Shown: in pieces, positions 34,369-43,759 of the stretch | How the letters are laid out: the number at the start of each line of letters is the position of its first letter | Position numbering within the stretch: the stretch's first letter is position 1 | Source of the DNA: Chitinophagales bacterium | GTDB lineage: Bacteria > Bacteroidota > Bacteroidia > Chitinophagales > JADIYW01 | Length of the DNA: 64,000 nucleotides | Reading direction: 5' to 3' | NCBI GenBank assembly: GCA_020636545.1 | Contig: JACJXS010000010.1 | Location: forward strand, 156,001 to 220,000 | Translations under genes and position numbers: made by a program | Notes under the pieces: generated by a model | The model's database searches: none | What the model was told of the DNA's origin: nothing | Seen by the model: the letters and a program-made list of their open reading frames with translations, nothing else

Positions 34369-35796
34369 TTAATCTATTTGTATCGTTTTTCCTTGATAAT
34401 AATCTAAAACCTTTCTGTTAAAAATATATTCATATTTCGTTTGTGTTAATCGAGATAAACTATTATTCAATGTATTTTTAGCCAAATTTAGTTCTAACTG
34501 GGTTGATAAGCCAGCACTTACTCTTTCGGCTGCAGTTTCATAAGATTTTAGTGTACTTTCATATACTTTTTTGGCCGCAAAATAATTTTCCTTTGCCGTA
34601 ATAGTTTTGATATATGCTTGTTGTATCGTATTGTTTAAATCAAAAATCGTTTGTTGTTGATTTAATTCACTCAATTTGATATTTTGTTCAGCTTGTTTTA
34701 CTGAAAAACGTGCTGTATTTTTATTATAAATTGGAATCGTTAAACCCAAGCCAAAAGAATAATTTAATAAGTTACCTAGCTGATTAAAATAAGGTGTTTT
34801 GGTTTGTTTCACTGATGTTTCGGGCGACAATACAATCTGATTTGTTGACTCTACAAATCCAATCGGAATGAAATTTCCAGTTATCGTTTGCTGTGCAGTT
34901 TTATTTTGGTTCGTATAAAAAGTATTGATATTTCCTAAAAAATTCAAAGTTGGGTAATTACTAGATTTAGCTATTTTAATATTCTTTTTTGCACTCTCAA
35001 TTCTAAATTTCTGTGCTAAAACTTCAGGTCTTTGTGTTACCGCAAGCGAAAAAACATCAGCAGCATTTGGAATACTATCTGTACTAATTACGTTATTTAT
35101 TAAACTTTCAGGAGATTTAATATCAACAACTTCATTCAAATCAATTTGCAACAAAACTTTCAAATTTAACAAAGCTAAATTTAATTGATTTCTAGCCATT
35201 ATAATGTTTGCTTCTTCTGTTGCCATTTGAGCATCGATATCATAACGATTACTTTCTGGCAAAGCACCTGCATCAATCATCGAATTTGTTTTAACTTGTT
35301 GGTCAATTGTCGATAATTGTTGTGTTTTAGCTTGTTCTAACTGTTCTTTTGCATTCAAGATATTTAGATATGCCGTCATGGTTTGCATTTGTAAATTTCT
35401 TTTCAATGCATCATTATCTAGTTTTAAAGCTTCATAATCTAACTTTGATTTCTGTATTTGATTTTGTGTCAAAAACCCATCAAAAATAGGCTGTTGTACA
35501 TTCAAATTGAAGTCATTATAATGTACAATTTGGTTTTCATATTTATTCTCAAAATAATTATAATTTTTACCTATTCTCAGGCTATAATTACTTTGTGCAT
35601 TGATATTTGGAGAATAATTAAATTTATTTCTTTTTACTTCAATTTCTGCCAACTGCATATTTATGACATTCATTTTCAGTTGTAAATTATTTTTATCAAT
35701 TAAATTTAGACAATCATTCCAATCTAAAACGGTTTGTCCTTTCGCAATAAAAGAAAAAATAATTAGTATAAAAAATAACAACCTAATTTGTAACAT
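34369..35796 (-). CDS. TolC-like outer-membrane efflux protein
   Basis: 475 residues with signal peptide (MLQIRLLFFILIIFSFIAKG), followed by two outer-membrane efflux repeats with long coiled-coil helices (residues 30-230 and 260-460). The DWNDCLNLIDKNNLQLKMN opening and the paired NxxxxxxNxxI-like helices are those of TolC/NodT family trimers. First gene of the tolC-adaptor-urea transporter unit; the TetR-like gene lies 75 bases upstream on the same strand. Confidence 0.9.
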   Translation of the reverse strand: MLQIRLLFFILIIFSFIAKGQTVLDWNDCLNLIDKNNLQLKMNVINMQLAEIEVKRNKFNYSPNINAQSNYSLRIGKNYNYFENKYENQIVHYNDFNLNVQQPIFDGFLTQNQIQKSKLDYEALKLDNDALKRNLQMQTMTAYLNILNAKEQLEQAKTQQLSTIDQQVKTNSMIDAGALPESNRYDIDAQMATEEANIIMARNQLNLALLNLKVLLQIDLNEVVDIKSPESLINNVISTDSIPNAADVFSLAVTQRPEVLAQKFRIESAKKNIKIAKSSNYPTLNFLGNINTFYTNQNKTAQQTITGNFIPIGFVESTNQIVLSPETSVKQTKTPYFNQLGNLLNYSFGLGLTIPIYNKNTARFSVKQAEQNIKLSELNQQQTIFDLNNTIQQAYIKTITAKENYFAAKKVYESTLKSYETAAERVSAGLSTQLELNLAKNTLNNSLSRLTQTKYEYIFNRKVLDYYQGKTIQID

Positions 35797-35871
35797 CTAT
35801 CAATTTTATCTAACAAAAATAATTTTAATATTTTAAATGAGAAAAAAAATTATTTATATAAGTTTGAAAAT

Positions 35872-36348
35872 CTATCGATTTTGCACCAAAAATTTCAAAT
35901 AATCTAAACCTGAATCAATTGCATTAGGTGCTAAAGTATCAAACACAAAATGTACTGATTTTTCAATAACAACATCTGTTTCTTCTCTGTGTTTGCTTTT
36001 GTCATTTGCCCAAAAATGTAAAATCTGTAAAAAATTTTGCCAAAACAATAATGTATAGGTTTTATGCAAAATAGGACGCAAAATAATCTCTCCAGTCTGC
36101 ACACCTTCATTAATTAATTGCTGTGCATACGGCACAAACACTTCTTTAAGTCTGCTCACCTCGTCATTCGGTAGTAAAAATATTTTTTTAGACACTAATA
36201 GAGGAAGTAACTTTGATTGCTCTTTCTGAATGGTTTGAATATAGGTATATGCAAATGCTAAATATTTTTCTCTTGCACTATACTCAACATAAGCGTCATC
36301 AATTGCACAAATGGACATTGCGTGTTCTAAACTTTCTCTTAAACTCAT
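35872..36348 (-). CDS. TetR-family ligand-binding domain without a DNA-binding domain
   Basis: The 158-residue protein aligns only with the C-terminal, helical ligand-binding region of TetR/AcrR regulators (SAREKYLAFAYTYIQ and HKTYTLLFWQNFLQILHFWAND segments). A TetR protein would have about 50 further N-terminal residues with a helix-turn-helix; here the ATG overlaps the stop of the thioredoxin gene (ATGA), so there is no room for one. The C-terminus DSGLDYLKFLV is intact. It lies directly upstream of the tolC-adaptor operon and may be a co-inducer sensor or a remnant; that is inference. Confidence 0.65.
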   Translation of the reverse strand: MSLRESLEHAMSICAIDDAYVEYSAREKYLAFAYTYIQTIQKEQSKLLPLLVSKKIFLLPNDEVSRLKEVFVPYAQQLINEGVQTGEIILRPILHKTYTLLFWQNFLQILHFWANDKSKHREETDVVIEKSVHFVFDTLAPNAIDSGLDYLKFLVQNR

Positions 36349-36842
36349 TTTTGATTAATTTTGCGGATTAATTGAATTATTTCAGGATTATTCCAATAAA
36401 TTCCTTCAACATCTACTTTTACTTCTTTTCCAGATTTGTCTAACAAATAGGTAGTTGGATATCTTTTGATACCTAAAGAATGTAGGCTTTCTAAAGAATG
36501 TAAAAATTCCAAATTTGAACTATTGGCTATATTTTTAACGATATTGATTTTACCCCAATTTTCATCGGAAATCAGAATTAATTTCAATGAATCTTCACCG
36601 CCAACAGTTTTTTGTAAAGCTAATAATTCTGGTAATTCTCTTCGACAATCACCACACCATGACTGAAAATAACTCAAAACAATAGCTTGACCTTTAAAGT
36701 CAGCGAGTTCTTTAGTTTTTCCATCTGCTGATTGAAATTTTGCTTTCTCCATTGGATTCATAGGCGGCTTAAAATACCACCAATACAGCAAAACTGCAAC
36801 ACATGCGATTAGAACAAATATCATTAATTTTTTTTTATTCAT
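36345..36842 (-). CDS. TlpA/ResA-type membrane-anchored thioredoxin
   Basis: 165 residues: an N-terminal membrane anchor (about residues 5-22), then a thioredoxin fold with FQSWCGDCRRELPEL, the redox CGDC motif near residue 63-66, and the cis-proline region in RYPTTYLLDKSG. TlpA-type proteins reduce periplasmic disulfides, for example in cytochrome maturation. Its stop overlaps the start of the TetR-like gene, so the two are translationally coupled. A promoter box for it lies in a palindrome shared with recQ. Confidence 0.85.
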   Translation of the reverse strand: MNKKKLMIFVLIACVAVLLYWWYFKPPMNPMEKAKFQSADGKTKELADFKGQAIVLSYFQSWCGDCRRELPELLALQKTVGGEDSLKLILISDENWGKINIVKNIANSSNLEFLHSLESLHSLGIKRYPTTYLLDKSGKEVKVDVEGIYWNNPEIIQLIRKINQK

Positions 36843-36857
36843 AAAAAAAGTAGATAG

Positions 36858-36880
36858 TCAAAAATATCTTCTATTTTTGA
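36858..36880. promoter_or_regulatory. Palindromic divergent promoter of recQ and the thioredoxin gene
   Basis: TCAAAAATA and TATTTTTGA form a nine-bp inverted repeat around five bases. Each arm contains TATTTTTG in one direction (plus box at 36872-36879, minus box at 36859-36866), so two outward-facing -7 boxes sit back to back. Confidence 0.5.
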
Positions 36881-36913
36881 TACAAACATAAGATAAGCTT
36901 TCCAATTTACCAC

Positions 36914-38812
36914 ATGTTACAACCTAAAGAAATCTTAAAGAAATTTTGGAATTATGATTTTTTCCGAGAGCCGCAAACTGCTATTATTGAAAGTGTTCTA
37001 CAAAAAAATGATACACTGGCTTTAATGCCGACGGGCGGAGGCAAATCTATTTGCTTTCAAGTTCCAACTTTAGCTCAAGAAGGCATTTGCATTGTCATCA
37101 CGCCTTTAATTGCATTGATGAAAGACCAAATTACTCAACTCAAACAAAGAAATATAAAAGCGGCTGCAATTTTTTCTGGATTAAGTTATAAGGAAATAGA
37201 TGTTATTTTGGACAATGCCATTTTTGGTTATTATAAATTCCTTTATGTATCACCAGAAAGATTAAAAACAGAACTATTCATTGAACGCTTTAAAAAAATG
37301 CCTGTCAATTTAATTGCGGTTGATGAAGCACACTGCATTTCTCAATGGGGATACGATTTTAGACCATCTTATTTGCAAATTGCCGAAATCAGAAAATATC
37401 ATTCTGAAGTTCCAATATTGGCATTGACTGCAAGTGCTACACCAGAAGTCCAAAAAGATATTGTGGAGCAGCTAAAATTCAAATCTGAAAATATATTCAA
37501 AAAATCATTTATTAGAGAAAATATTAGTTTTGTTGTTCGTCATGAAATTGCCAAACTCAATAAAATAGTAGAAATTGCTCAAAAGCTTAGTGGCAGTGGC
37601 ATTGTTTATGTTTCAAACAGGAATAAAACAAAAGAAATAGCAGAATATCTATTTAGAAATAATATCAGTGCTGATTTTTATCACGCTGGTTTAACTAATG
37701 CTGAACGAAGCATAAGACAAGAAAATTGGATACAGAATAAAACCAGAATCATTGTTTGCACCAATGCATTTGGTATGGGGATTGATAAACCAGATGTTCG
37801 TTTTGTGATACATATTGACATTCCAGAAACTTTAGAAGCCTATTATCAAGAAGCTGGACGTGCAGGGCGAGATGGCAAAAAATCTTATGCAGTTGCTTTA
37901 TATACAGAGAGTGATAAGCAATATTTAGAAACAAAAGTAAAAGAGAAATTTCCTGAAATTGAGCAAGTAAAGAAAATTTACAATTCGATTTTTAATTTCT
38001 ATGAAATTGCTGTTGGCAGTGGTCAATTTCAAACCAAAGTTTTTGACATTCATCACTTTTCAAAAACATACAATTATAAACCAAATGAAGTGTATTATGC
38101 TTTAAAGTTTTTAGAGCAAGAAGGCTATATCCAACTCAATGAAAGTTTTTTTATACCATCAAGATTGATGTTTGCAATAGACAATTTAGAATTATATAAA
38201 TTTCAGTTGGCACATAAAGCGTATGAACCAATAATAAAATCAATATTGCGAATGTATGGCGGAATCATTAGTAATTTCATACAAATAAATGAATATGATT
38301 TAGCAAAAGGCTTACGCATTACTGTAAATGAACTAAAAAAACAATTGTATTATTTGCGAAAAAGAAAAATCCTTTATTATGAAGAAAAAACTGATGAGCC
38401 TGAATTGATTTTTTTAACTGAGCGTTTACACCAAGATAATTTGTCGTTTAATTGGAAATATATTAACGAAAGAAAACGGATAACATTTAATAAATTAGAA
38501 GCCATTCAAAAATACATTGAGTCCGAAAGTAAATGTAGGCAAGAAATCATCTGTAATTATTTTGGAGAAACAGTAATGTCATGTGGAAAATGTGATGTTT
38601 GTATTGAGCAAAAACAAACTACTTCTATTACTAAAAAAATTGAATTTTTCAGAAATGAAATTTTAGAGAAAATAACAAATCAATTCACTACAATTGATTA
38701 TTTTAAGCCTACAAATAAATTACAAAAAACCGCTTTTGAATTAGCAGTTAGAAGTTTATTAGATGATGAATTAATTGAATTGAATTATAAAAATGAAATC
38801 AGAAAAAAGTAA
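36914..38812 (+). CDS. recQ: ATP-dependent DNA helicase RecQ
   Basis: 632-residue RecQ helicase: motif 0 FFREPQ near residue 20, Walker A PTGGGKS near 43, DEAH near 136, then LTASATPEVQ, YQEAGRAGRDG (motif VI), and an RQC-like region. The zinc cluster is seen as CRQEIICNYF and CGKCDVC near residue 560, late in the protein; no obvious HRDC domain follows. It unwinds branched DNA in recombination repair. Its end overlaps the next glycosyltransferase gene by 20 bases. Confidence 0.95.
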   Translation: MLQPKEILKKFWNYDFFREPQTAIIESVLQKNDTLALMPTGGGKSICFQVPTLAQEGICIVITPLIALMKDQITQLKQRNIKAAAIFSGLSYKEIDVILDNAIFGYYKFLYVSPERLKTELFIERFKKMPVNLIAVDEAHCISQWGYDFRPSYLQIAEIRKYHSEVPILALTASATPEVQKDIVEQLKFKSENIFKKSFIRENISFVVRHEIAKLNKIVEIAQKLSGSGIVYVSNRNKTKEIAEYLFRNNISADFYHAGLTNAERSIRQENWIQNKTRIIVCTNAFGMGIDKPDVRFVIHIDIPETLEAYYQEAGRAGRDGKKSYAVALYTESDKQYLETKVKEKFPEIEQVKKIYNSIFNFYEIAVGSGQFQTKVFDIHHFSKTYNYKPNEVYYALKFLEQEGYIQLNESFFIPSRLMFAIDNLELYKFQLAHKAYEPIIKSILRMYGGIISNFIQINEYDLAKGLRITVNELKKQLYYLRKRKILYYEEKTDEPELIFLTERLHQDNLSFNWKYINERKRITFNKLEAIQKYIESESKCRQEIICNYFGETVMSCGKCDVCIEQKQTTSITKKIEFFRNEILEKITNQFTTIDYFKPTNKLQKTAFELAVRSLLDDELIELNYKNEIRKK

Positions 38813-39893
38813 GCGGATAATCTTTTTAGTTAGCAATGATTTAACTACGGATAATCGTATGCACCGAATCTGTAATTCATTAGCAACACAGGGCTTTTCC
38901 GTAGAATTGGTTGGGCGAATGTTAGAAAATTCAAAACCACTCAGCAAAAACAGATTTCTACCTACACGATTAAAACTGTTTTTTACAAAAAAGTTTCTTT
39001 TCTATGCAGAACTAAATATCCGTTTTTTTATTTATTTACTAATGAATCGCTTTGATATTGTTTGTGCTTGTGATACAGATACTTTGCCTGCTGCTTATTT
39101 TGCAAAGCTAATTAAAAGAAAAAAATTAGTGTACGATGCGCATGAATATTATTCTGAAACACCTGAGTTAATCGGTCGTAATTTTATACAATCTTTCTGG
39201 CAAACTATTGAGAATAATTTAATTCCAAAAGTAGATTTTGCATATACTGTCAATCAATCATTAGCAAATATCTTTGAAAAAAAATGGCATAAAAAATTTG
39301 AAGTAATTAGAAACCTACCTATTAAATCAAATTCATTAGAACCAAAAAATTCTTCGCCTTATATTTTATATCAAGGTGCTGTAAATATGGGAAGAGGTAT
39401 CAAAGAAATGCTATTGGCAATGCAGTTTATAGAAAACATTCCTTTTTATATAGTGGGCGACGGTGATGAAAGTGAGAAAATCAAACAGCTAATCCATCAC
39501 TATAAACTAGAAAAAAAAGTCAAGCTATTGGGTAGAAAAACGCCTGAAGAACTTAGAATCATTACGCATCAAGCATATATTGGCATTAATCTTTTAGAGC
39601 ATAGAGGTTTAAATTATTATTATTCATTAAGCAATAAATTTTTTGATTATATTCAAGCAGGTGTTCCACAGGTTTGCATCGGATTCCCAGAATATATTGC
39701 TTATAACGAAAATTATAAAGTTGCCGTTTTGGTAGAACGATTAGTCATTGAAGACATTGTAAATGCAATAAAAAAAATTCTTGATAACAAAGATGTATAT
39801 AATGAATTAAGTGTAAATTGCATACAAGCTGCAAAAGAATTAAATTGGGAATTAGAAGGACAAAAGCTTATTGAACTATACAAGCAATTATAA
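38793..39893 (+). CDS. Glycosyltransferase, GT-B fold (GT4-like)
   Basis: 366 residues with an N-terminal Rossmann half (RIIFLVSNDLTTDNRMHRI) and a C-terminal donor-binding half (ILYQGAVNMGRGIKEM, then YIVGDGDE and the EX7E-like region GINLLEHRG...SLSNKFFDYIQAG). This places it among GT4-type retaining transferases acting on nucleotide sugars; acceptor unknown. It overlaps recQ and ends one base before the MscS gene. Confidence 0.82.
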   Translation: MKSEKSKRIIFLVSNDLTTDNRMHRICNSLATQGFSVELVGRMLENSKPLSKNRFLPTRLKLFFTKKFLFYAELNIRFFIYLLMNRFDIVCACDTDTLPAAYFAKLIKRKKLVYDAHEYYSETPELIGRNFIQSFWQTIENNLIPKVDFAYTVNQSLANIFEKKWHKKFEVIRNLPIKSNSLEPKNSSPYILYQGAVNMGRGIKEMLLAMQFIENIPFYIVGDGDESEKIKQLIHHYKLEKKVKLLGRKTPEELRIITHQAYIGINLLEHRGLNYYYSLSNKFFDYIQAGVPQVCIGFPEYIAYNENYKVAVLVERLVIEDIVNAIKKILDNKDVYNELSVNCIQAAKELNWELEGQKLIELYKQL

Positions 39894-39894
39894 T

Positions 39895-40743
39895 ATGAAT
39901 TTAGAAGAAGTTTTAGATTATAGTTTATTTAGATTCTTCAAGTATGAGCTAAAAGTTGGTATGCTTGTAGCAATCGCTGTAATTTTATTTATAAATTATT
40001 TAATTTTAAGAATAACAAAAGCAATTATTGATAGGAAAGCTTCTGAAGATTATTACACAAGAGGAAGATTAATTTCCATCAATTTATTAGTCAAGTATTT
40101 GGCTTGGACTATAAGTATTTCCTTAATTTTAGTAACCTTAAAAATCAATGTAACTTTTATTTTAGCCGGTTCTACCGCACTTTTGGTAGGCTTTGGAATT
40201 GGTGTCCAAGAGATATTTAAAGATATAGTTTCAGGAATTTTTATTTTAATGGAAGGTACTATAAAAGTAAAAGATGTCTTACAAGTCGATGACACTTTTG
40301 GAAGAGTAGTTAATATAAAATTACGAACTACAGAATTATTAACACGTGATGGAACGCATGTCATTGTGCCTAATGGAAAATTCATTACCGAAAATGTAAA
40401 AAACTGGAGCCATCATGAGAAAGTAGCACGATTTGTAATTCCTGTTCGTGTTGCTTACGATACAGATGTAAATTTAGCTACTAAAATCTTATTTGACGTT
40501 GCAAACCAACATGAATTTACAATAAGCAATGATGAAGAGCGTCCAATTGTAATTCGCATGACTGATTTTGAACCCGATGCAATAATTTTAGAATTGAAAT
40601 TTTGGACAGACCATGTTTTCACAGCAGGCAGAATACGCAGCCAATTACGGTATGAAATCTATAATCAATTTAAGAAAAACAATATAAAATTTCCTTATCC
40701 ACAAAGAGCTATTCATATTAAAAACCAAAACAATACATCATAA
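39895..40743 (+). CDS. Mechanosensitive channel, MscS family
   Basis: About 282 residues with two or three membrane helices, the glycine/alanine-rich pore helix TALLVGFGIGVQEIFKDIVSGIFI, and the cytoplasmic beta domain (GTIKVKDVLQVDDTFGRVVNI, TRDGTHVIVPNG). It releases solutes on hypo-osmotic shock. Start at ATG 39895, one base after the upstream stop; the frame is open to an ATG at 39871 inside the glycosyltransferase gene. Its TAA stop overlaps the proposed ATA start of the next gene. Confidence 0.88.
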   Translation: MNLEEVLDYSLFRFFKYELKVGMLVAIAVILFINYLILRITKAIIDRKASEDYYTRGRLISINLLVKYLAWTISISLILVTLKINVTFILAGSTALLVGFGIGVQEIFKDIVSGIFILMEGTIKVKDVLQVDDTFGRVVNIKLRTTELLTRDGTHVIVPNGKFITENVKNWSHHEKVARFVIPVRVAYDTDVNLATKILFDVANQHEFTISNDEERPIVIRMTDFEPDAIILELKFWTDHVFTAGRIRSQLRYEIYNQFKKNNIKFPYPQRAIHIKNQNNTS

Positions 40744-41855
40744 AGAAACAAATACATATTATTGCTTTTGATTTCCCATATCCTCCAAATTATGGTGGTG
40801 TCATTGAAATTTATTACAAGATAAAGACATTGAATGCGGAAGGTGTCGCTGTACATTTACATTATTTTTCAGAAGAGAAAAACAATACTGAAGATAAAAT
40901 ACAGCCTTATTGTGCGTCTATTCATTATTACAAAAGAAATATTACTTTTAAAAATGTATTAAAAAGCATTCCTTATATTGTACAAACTCGAAATGATACA
41001 AAACTTTTAGAAAATATACAAAACGATGATTTTCCAATATTATTTGAAGGTTTGCACACTACTTTTTTACTCAATCATCCTGCATTAAAAAATAGAAAAA
41101 AAATAGTTCGATTGCATAATATTGAATGGCTCTATTATGGAAAACTATTTGATTTGGCATTAGGTTTAAAAGATAAACTTTATTTTTATTTTGAATATAA
41201 AAAATTGATTAAATACCAATCCACTTTAGAAAACAGTCAAGCATTACTCTGTCTTTCTACTAGTGATACTACATATTATACCAATCGCTTTCCAAATATT
41301 CCTACTACATTTATTCCTGCATTTCACCAAAATACAGAATCCAAGACAAAAATTGGAAGAGGCGAATATATCTTATTTCATGGAAACCTAAGTATCACAG
41401 ATAATTATTTACCTATCGTGCGTTTACTCAAAAACCAACTCAAAAATTGTCAATTACCTATAATTATTGCTGGAAAAAATCCTACGGAACATCTAATCGA
41501 AACTGTACAACGATTTAAAAACATACAATTAATTTCTAATCCATCGTACGAAGACTTAGAAACTCTAATACAAGATGCACATATCAATATCATTTTTTCA
41601 GAGATTGAAACTGGTGTAAAATTAAAGCTAATTAATACTTTATTTTTAGGTCGATTTTGTTTCACAAATCATGCAGCAATTATTGGGTCTGAACTTCAAA
41701 ATACAACCATACTTGTTGATGAAAATAATATTGAACAACAAATAAAACACTATTTCCAACAAGAATTTACTACAGAACTATTAACCGAAAGAATTAAATA
41801 TTTAAGTTTGTATAACAATAAAAAAAATTCAATACAAATTATCAGCTATTTGTAA
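40740..41855 (+). CDS. Glycosyltransferase, apparently starting at an ATA codon
   Basis: A GT-B glycosyltransferase of 371 residues. The conserved family opening KKQIHIIAFDFPYPPNYGG lies upstream of the first TTG (40830), so that TTG cannot be the true start. The frame is open from 40722 but contains no ATG, GTG or TTG before 40830; an ATA at 40740-40742 overlaps the MscS stop (ATAA) and sits one codon before KKQIHII, exactly where a start is expected. Further motifs: GLHTTFLLNHP, RLHNIEWLYYG, FHGNLSITDN, and a C-terminal donor region with SEIETGVKLKLINTL. Acceptor unknown. Confidence 0.75.
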   Translation: MKKQIHIIAFDFPYPPNYGGVIEIYYKIKTLNAEGVAVHLHYFSEEKNNTEDKIQPYCASIHYYKRNITFKNVLKSIPYIVQTRNDTKLLENIQNDDFPILFEGLHTTFLLNHPALKNRKKIVRLHNIEWLYYGKLFDLALGLKDKLYFYFEYKKLIKYQSTLENSQALLCLSTSDTTYYTNRFPNIPTTFIPAFHQNTESKTKIGRGEYILFHGNLSITDNYLPIVRLLKNQLKNCQLPIIIAGKNPTEHLIETVQRFKNIQLISNPSYEDLETLIQDAHINIIFSEIETGVKLKLINTLFLGRFCFTNHAAIIGSELQNTTILVDENNIEQQIKHYFQQEFTTELLTERIKYLSLYNNKKNSIQIISYL

Positions 41856-41884
41856 TTTTATTGAGTTATATCTAAAAAAAAGTT

Positions 41885-42739
41885 ATGAAAATTGCAGAAA
41901 GTGAATTGATATTAAATAAAGATGGAAGTGTTTATCATCTTACTTTATTGCCAGAAGATATTGCAGACACCATCATCACAGTCGGCGATCCAGAGCGAGT
42001 ACCAATGGTAACTAAATATTTTGACAAAATAGAAATTCAAAAATCCAACCGTGAGTTTGTTACACATACTGGATATTTAGGCAACAAAAAAGTTTCTGTT
42101 ATTGCTACTGGAATTGGCACCGACAACATCGATATTGTATTGAATGAATTAGATGCCTTAGTCAATATTGATTTAAAAGCAAGAACACCTAAAAAGCAAT
42201 TAAAATCGCTGAATATTATACGTATTGGAACAAGTGGAGCATTACAAAATGACATTCCAATAGATAGTTTCTTAGTATCTGAATATGCTGTTGGGTTAGA
42301 AGGTTTATTACATTTTTATCAATATCAAAATGCTCATAATAAAATCAATAATGCAGTATCAAAAATTACGAATACGGAATCTTATACTACTCAAGCGGAT
42401 ACTTATTTATTAGATAAATTAGCCAAAGGAATTAAACGTGGGATTACACTTACAGCTCCAGGATTTTATGCACCACAAGGCAGACAATTAAGATTACAAC
42501 CCAAACAAAAAGATTTTATTGATACTCTATCTGCTTTAAAATTTGAAGATAATTTACAAATTACCAATCTAGAAATGGAAACCTCTGGTATTTATGGATT
42601 AGGTAGCCTGTTAGGACATCGTTGTATTTCTTTCAATGCGATGATAGCTAATAGACAATTGGGTACATTCTCTTCAAATGCTGAGCAAACAATTGATGAG
42701 TTAATTAGTTTTGTTTTAGAAAATATTAAACACTTATAA
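41885..42739 (+). CDS. Nucleoside phosphorylase (uridine phosphorylase-like)
   Basis: 284 residues of the PNP/UDP family, which splits nucleosides with phosphate for salvage. Signatures: TVGDPERVP (phosphate-binding G-D-P-x-R) near residue 32, TGIGTDNIDIVLNEL, RIGTSGALQ and the ribose-binding NLEMETSGIYG near residue 230. ME-x-E in that block favours the uridine/purine phosphorylase branch, but the base specificity cannot be decided here. Its stop shares one base with the pfkA start. Confidence 0.85.
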   Translation: MKIAESELILNKDGSVYHLTLLPEDIADTIITVGDPERVPMVTKYFDKIEIQKSNREFVTHTGYLGNKKVSVIATGIGTDNIDIVLNELDALVNIDLKARTPKKQLKSLNIIRIGTSGALQNDIPIDSFLVSEYAVGLEGLLHFYQYQNAHNKINNAVSKITNTESYTTQADTYLLDKLAKGIKRGITLTAPGFYAPQGRQLRLQPKQKDFIDTLSALKFEDNLQITNLEMETSGIYGLGSLLGHRCISFNAMIANRQLGTFSSNAEQTIDELISFVLENIKHL

Positions 42740-43701
42740 TGAAAAATATTGCAGTATTAACTTCAGGTGGTGATGCTCCAGGTATGAATGCTGCCATTCG
42801 TGCAGTTGTCAGAATTGCTTTATTGGAGAAACTAAAAGTATTTGGCATATACAATGGTTATCAAGGTTTGGTGGACAATCAAATTCTACCACTCCATAAA
42901 AAAAGTGTTGGCAACATTATTCATAGAGGCGGAACAATTTTAAAATCAGCTCGAAGTAAAGATTTTCAATCTAAAGAAGGAAGAAACAAAGCATATCAAA
43001 ATTTAGTAGAACATCAAATTGATGCTGTAATTGTAATTGGCGGCGATGGTACTTTTGCTGGAGCCATTCAATTTACACAAGAATTTAATATTCCATTTAT
43101 CGGAATTCCTGGCACCATCGACAATGACTTATTTGGTACGGATTACACTATTGGGTTTAAATCTGCGGTACAAACTGCAATGGAATGTGTTGATAAAATC
43201 AGAGATACTGCCAATGCTTTTAAACGATTATTTTTTATAGAAGTAATGGGTCGCGATGTTGGTGCAATTGCATTAGCGACCGGGATTGCAACAGGAGCAG
43301 AAGATATTTTTATTCCAGAAACTAAAACCAATTTAATTGATTTGTCAGAACGATTAAAGAGAGGGACAGATAAGGAGTCTTACATCATCATCGTTTCTGA
43401 AGGCGATGACAAAGGAGGTGCTGAAAATATTGCAGCTGAATTTAAAAAAACACACCCCGAATACGATATCAAAACTTTAGTACTAGGACATTTATTACGA
43501 GGTGGCAATCCAACGGCTGAGGATAGAATTTTGGCAGCTCGTTTAGGTGTTGCCGCGGTACAGTCATTAATTCAAAAAGAATTTAATGTAATGATAGGCA
43601 TTCAGCGAAATGAAATTGCAAAAACACCATTACACTTATGTAAGAAACATTTTTTAAAAATCAATGAAGAATGGGAAAATTTGATTTATAAATTAAGCTA
43701 A
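42739..43701 (+). CDS. pfkA: ATP-dependent 6-phosphofructokinase
   Basis: Phosphorylates fructose-6-phosphate, the committed step of glycolysis. LTSGGDAPGMNAAIRA at the start, GGDGTFAGA near residue 103, the catalytic PGTIDND near residue 124, GRDVGAIALATGIATGAE and GHLLRGGNPTAEDRI are diagnostic; glycine at the GGDGT position marks the ATP-using type. 320 residues, the family norm. Overlaps the nucleoside phosphorylase stop by one base (TAATG), suggesting coupling. Confidence 0.95.
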   Translation: MKNIAVLTSGGDAPGMNAAIRAVVRIALLEKLKVFGIYNGYQGLVDNQILPLHKKSVGNIIHRGGTILKSARSKDFQSKEGRNKAYQNLVEHQIDAVIVIGGDGTFAGAIQFTQEFNIPFIGIPGTIDNDLFGTDYTIGFKSAVQTAMECVDKIRDTANAFKRLFFIEVMGRDVGAIALATGIATGAEDIFIPETKTNLIDLSERLKRGTDKESYIIIVSEGDDKGGAENIAAEFKKTHPEYDIKTLVLGHLLRGGNPTAEDRILAARLGVAAVQSLIQKEFNVMIGIQRNEIAKTPLHLCKKHFLKINEEWENLIYKLS

Positions 43702-43744
43702 CATGGTGTTCCTAAAAAATATTTATTTCGCCAAACAATACAAG

Positions 43745-43752
43745 TATATTTG
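43745..43752 (+). promoter_or_regulatory. -7 promoter box of the oligopeptide-binding gene (TATATTTG)
   Basis: Exact TAnnTTTG match ending seven bases before the ATG at 43760, so the leader would be one or two bases. Confidence 0.6.
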
Positions 43753-43759
43753 TCTTTAG

